Assembly: GCA_037367405.1 (NCBI GenBank)
Contig: JAZKJV010011614.1
Location: 186,001 to 250,000, forward strand
Origin: Ottelia alismoides
Lineage: Eukaryota > Streptophyta > Magnoliopsida > Alismatales > Hydrocharitaceae
Direction: 5' to 3'
DNA: 64,000 nt
The notes beneath the pieces were generated by a model, which saw only the letters and a list, made by a program, of their open reading frames with translations, searched no databases and was not told the origin of the DNA. Every line of letters starts with the position of its first letter. Position 1 is the stretch's first letter. Positions 58,034 through 64,000 of this stretch are shown here, in pieces. The position numbers and the translations under genes were made by a program.

Positions 58034-59670
58034 TCGCTGAAGTATAGGTTCCTTGTGGGTGAGCCAGATATGCACCCAGTCATTATCTCAGCAGATTTGA
58101 CTGGAGAACAAGAATCTCGTCTGATGGAGGTTCTTGAAAGAAACCGCAAGGCAATAGGATGGAGTATAGCTGATCTCCAGGGGATTAGTCTGGCTCTGTG
58201 CTCCCACCACATCTATCTTGAGGAGGACGCTAGGCCATCGCGTGAGTTCCAGCAACGGCTAAACCCGAATATTCGAGATGTAGTCATGAAAGAAATATCG
58301 AGGTGGTGGAGCACCGATTTTATCTACCCCATCTCCGACTCCAAGTGGGTTAGTCCATTACATGTGGTGCCCAAGAAGACGGGCATCACTACAATTGTGA
58401 ATGAGTCTGGAGAGGAGATAGCTACCCGGGTACCAACTTCTTGGAGGGTCTGTGTGGACTACAGATGATTGAATCAGGCCACCAAGAAGGATCATTTCCC
58501 ATTGCCATTCATTGATCAGATTATCGAAAGACTGGCTGGGAAGAGTCATTATTGCTTTCTTGACGGGTACTCCGATTATAATCAAGTGGCCATTGCGCCC
58601 GAAGACCAGGAGAAAACGACATTCACCTGTCCGTTTGGGACTTATGCTTTCAGACGGATGCCCTTTGGTCTATGTAACGCTCCTGCGACATTCGAAAGGT
58701 ACATGCTGTCCATATTCTCGGACATGGTGGGTGATTGCTTAGAGGTCTTCATGGATGACTTCTCGGTCTATGGTGACAGGTTCGATGCTTGTCTTGACTG
58801 CCTAGACCGTGTACTTCAGCGCTGCATAGAGGTCAATCTTGTTTTATCTTGGGAGAAGAGTCACTTCATGGTGACTCAAGGGACGGTCCTTGGTCATATC
58901 GTCTCCAACGGGGGCATGGAAGTCGATCCGGCCAAGGTGGATATCATTAGAAAACTCAATCCACCGTCCAATTTGTGCCAGTTGCAGTCTTTTCTGGGGC
59001 ATGTCGGTTTCTACCGACGGTTCATTCAGGACTTCAGTCGTATTGCCCGACCGCTTACTGATTTGCTGACAAAGGACACCGAGTTCCTTATCAATGATAA
59101 GTGTCTTTCGTCTTTTGAGACACTCAAAGATATGGTTGTTTCGGCTCCTATCCTTCAACCACCCAATTGGTCTCTCCCATTCGAGATCATGACGGACGCT
59201 TCAGATTTTGCTGTTGGGGCTGTGCTTGGACAAAGGAGGGATGGTTTGCCGTTTGCCATTCACTACACCAGCCGGACTTTGGATGCCGTTCATCGGAATT
59301 ACATTGTGACTGAGAAAGAGATGCTGGCCTTAGTCTTTGCTTTGGACAAGTATAGATCTTATATTCTCAGATCTAGAGTGACAATTTACACCGATCACAT
59401 CGCCATCCGTTACTTAATGGCCAAGAAGGATGCCAAAGCACGTCTTACCAGATGGATCCTTCTACTCCAGGAATTTGATATTGAGATTAAGGATAAGCCT
59501 GGAGTCAAGAATGTGGTGGCGGATCATCTCTCCAGATTGGAGAATCTTGAGGAATCTAAGCCCAGCGCACCTATCACAGAGACATTTCAAGATGAGGCGA
59601 TCTTGGCTATCACCTCGCTCCCTTGGTATGCCTACATTGTGAACTATCTTGTTGCCAAGGCGGTCCACAA
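58034..59670 (+). pseudogene. Element C: reverse transcriptase and RNase H
   Basis: Reverse transcriptase and RNase H make the cDNA. The frame continues from protease, with one stop at 58466 inside the conserved VDYR-LN block. Motifs in order: LCSHHIYLEED at 58200, DVVMKEISRWW, HYCFLDGYSDYNQVAIAP near 58560, CPFGTYAFRRMPFGLCNAPATF near 58640, the catalytic EVFMDDFSVYGD with FMDD at 58748-58759, and HVGFYRRFI near 59000. RNase H follows: MTDASDFAVGAVLG near 59190, TEKEMLAL near 59310, YTDHIAIRYL near 59390, and KPGVKNVVADHLSRL near 59500. FMDD in place of YVDD is usual in this lineage. Apart from the stop, all catalytic residues are in place. Confidence 0.9.
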
Positions 59671-60902
59671 GGTTGGCCCAGACAGAAACTCGAGACCTTC
59701 CTGGCGAAGGCCAAGTTTTATCATTGGGAGGATCCTATCCTTTATCATGAAGGAGGGGACAACATCTGGAGGAGGTGCATTCCTCAAGAAGAGCATCAAA
59801 GCGTTCTCACATACTGCCACAAGCTTGAGGCAGGAGGACATCATTCTAGAAAAAGGACAACACAGAAGGTGCTTCAATCTGGCCTATGGTGGCCTACTCT
59901 CTTCAAGGATTCTCATGAGTTCATGAAGAGATGTACTGACTGTCAAAAAATGGGAATCTGCGGACAGAGAGACATGATGCCCATGCAACCCATTCACTTT
60001 TGTGAGGTTTTTGATGCATGGGGGATTGATTTCATGGGCCCATTTCCTAAGAGTCAGGGATTCGAGCATATTCTGCTTGCTGTTGATCATGTCAGCCGAT
60101 GGGTTGAGGCCATCCCCGCCTGAGCCGCAGATGCTAAAACCGTGTGCAAATTTTTGAGGAGAAATATCATTTCATGGTTCGGGGTACCCAGAGTCTTGAT
60201 TTCAGATGGGGGGTCTCATTTCATCAATGACAAAGTTAGGGCCCTTGCAGACGAGTTCGGCATTGATCATCGGGTTGCCACACCGTATCACCCTCAGACT
60301 AATGGTCTTGCTAAAGTATCGAACCGGGAGATAAAGACTATCTTGCAGAAGGTTGTCCGCCCAGACTGGAAGGATTGGTCACAGCTTTGGACTCGGTCTT
60401 GTAGGCCTATCAGACTTCTTTCAAGAATCCATTGGGGACATATCCCTTTCGACTCGTCTATGGCAAGCCGTGCCATTTGCCAGTGGAAATCAAGCACAAA
60501 TCCTTTTGGGCAGTCACTGAGTTACTGTTAGATCCCGAGAGCATAGGAGAACAGAGAAGAGCAGAGTTGGCAGCCCTGGAAGAGCTGAGAGATACAACCT
60601 TTTCTAACAGCCTACAGTACAAAGAGAAAGTGAAAACATGGCACAATTCCCATATCAGCCATAAACAGTTTGAGCCAGATCAGAGAGTATGGTTGTTTGA
60701 TTCCAGGCTAAAATTATTCCCAGGGAAATTACAGAGCAAGTGGAAAGGTCCATACGTGGTCAGGAAGGTACACGACAATGGCAACATTGACATATCCGAA
60801 CCGCCATCTTCTTCCACCTTCCGTGTCAATGGTCAACGCCTGAAACTATATCTAGATCATGATCTGCCGACCATTGACGTTGCCCCCATTCTTCTGGTAT
60901 GA
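59640..60902 (+). pseudogene. Element C: integrase with two frameshifts
   Basis: Between 59640 and 59700 the frame shifts by one. The zinc-binding region (CHKLEAGGHHSRKRT and CTDCQK) is at 59800-59950. The core starts WGIDFMGPFPKSQG near 60020 with the first catalytic Asp, then a TGA at 60121, then ISDGGSHF near 60195 with the second Asp. The third catalytic residue is lost: the block near 60300 reads NGLAKVSNRE where B has NGMAELSNRE, a Glu-to-Lys change at 60313-60315. A second frameshift near 60384 and a TAG at 60402 follow. The C-terminal domain (SKWKGPYVVRKVHDNGN) is open to the stop at 60900. No chromodomain is present. Confidence 0.85.
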
Positions 60903-63417
60903 GATGTGTTCTTTGACTCACATCATCTGCATCTCATACATGGTGATCAATTCCATCCTCCGTTGTACAGATCCATCTGTTCATATCACTCTTTCATCTG
61001 TTGATTTATTTTCTTCTTTTCTTTTTTTCTTCTTTTCCTTTTCTATTTTCTTTATCTATCAAAAAGGTGCCGCCCTTGTAGACAGTTTTCCATACTTAGG
61101 ACGTACTTTGTCCTAAGTATAGGGGGTGTGCACCCCGAGTTCTGTTATTCATTTCGATCCTCTCCATTGTCTCCTCTTCTTGTCTATACTTAGGGATATT
61201 TTACCCTAAGTATAGGGGGAGACAATCTGAGTACGATCTGTTCATTCCTACCCTTGACCCTCCCTGCATTATGTACAGTCTGCTATACTTAGGATTATTT
61301 GATCCTAAGTATAGGGGGGACGGTCAACTTCTCATTGATTGATTCATTCATTTATTCTTTAGACTTGTCTATACTTAGTACAAGTTATGTCTACTCTTTT
61401 CTCTCCGATCTATGAGGACATAGCTCAAGCTAAGTATAGGGGGGTCGTATATACTATGTATATACTTTAGCCATAACTCGTACTTTCATATTTTCCTAAT
61501 AATTTGGCTAATAATTCTTTAAAATTCATTAAATACTCTTAATAAAAAGGTGTTTTGTTCCTCAAATTCTTTTTGTATTTACTGATTAATAAATCAGGTG
61601 AAAATGTTTTTTGCAAAATATTTGAAAAATAGTTTGAAAATCTTTGTGAACATCTATTGAAAACTATTTTGAAAATGTTTTGTTACATGTTTTCAACCTG
61701 TGTAAAAATGTGTGGTTTGCAAAAATTTATTTTCTTTGTGTAAAATAAAATGTTTGAAAAATGATTTGCAAATGGTTTGAAAAATGGTTGCAAAAATATT
61801 TGAAAAATCTGTATATACTGTTTTGAAAACCTTTGCAAAATGATTTTCAAATGTGTATACATGTTTGTAAAATGTTTGTAAAAATTATTTTGGACTAGAG
61901 TTTTCAAAAATTCTATGAAAAACTTGTGTCAAATAAGTTTGAGGAATACATACATCACACCAAAAATCCACTATATATATTTATAAAATTGATCACTTAC
62001 CCTGTAAATTCTTAAAATCCACTTCCTGTAAAAATAAGAAGCACTCCCGTGTAAATATTTGTACCTAGCTTTCAGCCAAATCTTTTTGTTTTCAAAAATC
62101 CCAAAAACATTTGCAAAATTAAAATCCAAAAACATTTGAAAAATCTTTTTGAAAAATATAAAAAAATGCATATGCATTATCATCATCTTTTCAAAAATCC
62201 ATAAAAAGTTCAAAACCTTTGAAAATTGCATCACAAAAATATTTTCTGCATCGCATTGCATAGCATGAGCATTTTTCAGATTGAGTTTGATAGTTGAACG
62301 AGTCTAAGTAAAATATGGAGATTGGAGCTTGGTTGGACCTTAAATTGACCTAATTAACAGGAACCTTATAGGAACTGTGTTTGAGGTACTTCAGATCTAG
62401 TTGACTTAATTCTTTGAGGATCACGAGACTTGGTTCAATGGATTCTTGATTGCCTAAGTAGAGTATTTCGGAGCACACACACGACTCTTGTTGATAATGA
62501 CCTAACTTGGACACCTGCACCTTTCACATGGCTCAACTCAGTTGGAGTGGTGAGGGGATTGGATTTGCCGGTATGAGACGCACACAGGTGGAAACACTTG
62601 TCCTCCTCTAGGGAGGGAAGTGCACCCCAACCCGTCCAGTAATGATGAGTTTCGAGGATAGGAGACCGTGGGTTGTAATAAAGCTTCAAAAGAGGGATAG
62701 TCTACTGGCTCAAGAGGAAAAACTCCCTATGTAAATGCTGCTGTACAGCATTCAAAAAAAATTGCAAAAGCAAAAACTCCAAAAAAGTGGGCAGGCCTGT
62801 ACAAAAATAAAAATGCCTGCCGGAGTGTACATATGTTGTAAAGTCAATAAGCAAGCTTGAGCTTCAAAGTCAAATCATGTGAGCCTGCAGCTGGATGACT
62901 TGACTACACTGGTCTTGCATCCTAGGATAGGTAGCTACATTGGCTACCGTCCATTCTTCTCTTCACCCCCTCCTCTTGGGCTGGTTGCCACTTGAACTTA
63001 GAAGGGAATACCCTGCTCCTTGAGGGATGAGTTGTTGTATTGGAGAATCATTGGGTTGTCATATTGGAGAAGTCAGTTTCTTTGCCATTTCAGTTGGGGA
63101 GAGCCACCATCACTTACACTGTACGAGTCAGATTCATAGTCGTAATGGTTTGCGTATGAATTGAGATATTTCTGACCTGGCTATTGAGGAGACTTGAATA
63201 GAGTTTTGACGTTCTCAGGGACTATTGGATTTCAAACCCGGTTCTCATTAAGGTTCCGCCCGCACTAAAATTCCAAAGGCCCGACTTAAGCTCCAAACTT
63301 TGATTTTGTAAAGACAAGTTTGATAATCAAATAAAATCCAAATTTCTTATTTTTCTTTTCTTTCTTTTTCTTTTTGCACTTATTGCATAAGTGTTTGCTA
63401 GGGACTAGCAAAGGTAA
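60903..63417 (+). other. Element C: non-coding region between pol and 3' LTR
   Basis: This 2.5-kb stretch lies where some Athila elements carry an env-like gene. No env-like frame is recognised. It starts with a hairpin array (61092-61439), continues with a region rich in TTTGAAAA-like words (61600-61930 plus strand, 62080-62240 in reverse) and ends with a conserved block (62440-63010). All three parts are collinear with 13205-15661 of element B. Confidence 0.75.
61092..61439 (+). repeat. Array of four hairpins with PPT-like G-runs
   Basis: Hairpins: 61092-61120 (11-bp perfect arms), 61184-61215 (12-bp), 61283-61314 (about 13-bp) and 61369-61439 (10-bp arms with a 51-base loop). All share the arm ATACTTAGG and its inverse CCTAAGTAT, or a slightly shorter form, and the right arm is always followed by AGGGGG or GGGGG. 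Loops differ. Confidence 0.85.
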
Positions 63418-63429
63418 AGTATAGGGGGA
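63418..63429 (+). promoter_or_regulatory. Element C: polypurine tract
   Basis: AGTATAGGGGGA directly precedes the 3' LTR start TGATGAATCC. The same AGTATAGGGGG sequence ends each hairpin of the array at 61092-61445. Confidence 0.8.
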
Positions 63430-63554
63430 TGATGAATCCACATTTCATCATCTTTATTCTATCATTTTGGCCTCAAAAACCTTAGTAAATGGCTGTAAAT
63501 ACCCTTAAATAGAGCATATTAGCATTCATGCATGTGCCTGTAAATAGTGTATAA
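63430..63554 (+). mobile_element. Element C: 3' LTR, first 125 bp only
   Basis: This matches 48570-48694 with 7 differences in 125 positions. The match stops after GTGTATAA, where unrelated DNA starts. Confidence 0.85.
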
Positions 63555-63883
63555 TAAAAGGAGAGCCCTCCGGAAAAAGGCAAAAAGTTGGCGGATTATT
63601 GATCATTTACTAACAAGATATAAATCTGCTTCGTCGAGCTGCTTAATATATAGTAGGAGGACATTAAGGAGGTGAGGTTTGTGGACTTGCTCATTTGAAG
63701 ATCATCTATCAGATCCTCTAGTCAATCAGTGAGTTCAAGTATAAACTCTCAATCGAAGGGGTCGGTCGGTGGGCAATATAAGTTATCCCCGGTCATCTAG
63801 GTGTATATCAGAATGGACTGGGACAAAACCGGAGTCAGCGACTGGGCTCTCTTCCTTTGCTCATAGCTCATAGCATAGAGCAG
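63555..63883. other. Unidentified sequence next to plastid rDNA
   Basis: The composition is more balanced than the flanking LTR. No gene is recognised. Its place between a truncated LTR and plastid rDNA suggests organelle-derived DNA, possibly mitochondrial, but I cannot match it from memory. Confidence 0.35.
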
Positions 63884-64000
63884 ATCAGGTCACCGACTTC
63901 CTTGACCTTCCGGCACTGGGCAGGCCTCAGCCCCCATACATGGTCTGACGACTTTGCGGAGACCTGTGTTTTTGGTAAATACCCGGGCCTGGTCACTGCT
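63884..64000 (-). rRNA. Plastid-type 23S rRNA fragment (organelle DNA insertion)
   Basis: The minus strand reads as the middle part of plastid 23S rRNA: GCAGTGACCAGGCCCGGG, ACCAAAAACACAGGTCTCCG, AAGACCATGTATGGGGGCTGA-type and CCTGCCCAGTGCCGGAAGG blocks in the correct order. Differences from the plastid sequence I recall are a small deletion after CCCGGG and a few substitutions, so this is probably not a working gene but a transferred copy. The fragment continues beyond the window end. On its left the match stops within the block ending GACCTGAT. Confidence 0.85.

Larger units (their letters stand above)
48570..63554 (+). mobile_element. Element C: Athila-type Ty3/gypsy retrotransposon
   Basis: It is complete from the 5' LTR start to the first 125 bp of the 3' LTR, about 15 kb. 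The order is LTR, tRNA-Asp PBS, leader, gag, protease, RT, RNase H, integrase, 2.5-kb non-coding region, PPT, LTR. Gag and protease blocks of the FELRPH and FHGLP type, and FMDD in RT, place it in the Athila lineage. The two LTR starts differ at 7 of 125 positions. All enzyme domains are recognisable, but stop codons, two frameshifts and a lost integrase residue make it inactive. Confidence 0.9.

Noticed and set aside
63884..64000. Working 23S rRNA gene
   Set aside because: A small deletion and several substitutions relative to the plastid sequence, and an abrupt end of the match, show a transferred fragment.

Overview
The window is nuclear DNA of a flowering plant; the species cannot be fixed from this sequence. 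The signs are long-LTR Athila-type Ty3/gypsy elements primed by tRNA-Asp, Mutator-like elements carrying GC-rich cargo, Ty1/copia remains, plant LINE tails, a QALGGH-type zinc-finger gene and a piece of plastid 23S rDNA. About 95% of the 64 kb is transposable element, in several nested layers. Only one ordinary host gene is visible: an intronless 134-residue C2H2 zinc-finger (ZAT-type) gene at 38376-38780.

Layout, left to right. (1) 1-704 is unassigned. A Pack-MULE-like element lies at 714-1923 with a perfect 9-bp target duplication. (2) Element A is an old minus-strand Athila relative: gag at 1945-3254, leader, PBS at 5076-5093 and the start of its 5' LTR. That LTR carries a foldback MITE (5636-6024), a 5'-truncated LINE (6124-6520) and a G-rich Mutator-like element (6533-7799). 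(3) Element B is a minus-strand Athila-type element covering about 7800-34343: 3' LTR with a second Pack-MULE (11173-12399), PPT, 3' non-coding region, decayed integrase, RNase H, RT, protease and gag, leader with a hAT-like insertion (22790-24856), PBS, and an 8-kb 5' LTR. That LTR is enlarged by tandem 1.5-kb units and a further Mutator-like insertion (27501-28630). B appears to sit inside the LTR of A, which resumes at 34344-36190. (4) 36225-38960 is the only gene island: a LINE tail, a promoter-like region with W-boxes and a G-box, and the ZAT gene. (5) A decayed Ty1/copia element (about 38973-42572) is cut in its RT by another LTR element, F (LTR 42573-45459, tRNA-iMet PBS). (6) D, a minus-strand Athila-type LTR fragment (46147-48569), is split by element C.

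Element C (48570-63554, plus strand) is the best preserved: a 3.8-kb 5' LTR, a perfect tRNA-Asp PBS, gag, protease, RT/RNase H and integrase. Its first 5.5 kb of coding sequence stays in one frame and is broken almost only by stop codons that look like C-to-T or G-to-A changes. Behind integrase is a 2.5-kb non-coding region with an array of hairpins, each ending in a PPT-like G-run; the same array survives in B. The 3' LTR of C stops after 125 bp at organelle-like DNA, the last 117 bp being antisense plastid 23S rDNA.

No antiviral, CRISPR or biosynthetic system is present. The most unusual signals are structural: the hairpin/PPT array, the paired W-box and G-box palindromes in the LTRs, the palindrome-rich LTR of F, and the LTR of B that carries repeated copies of its own 3' end.
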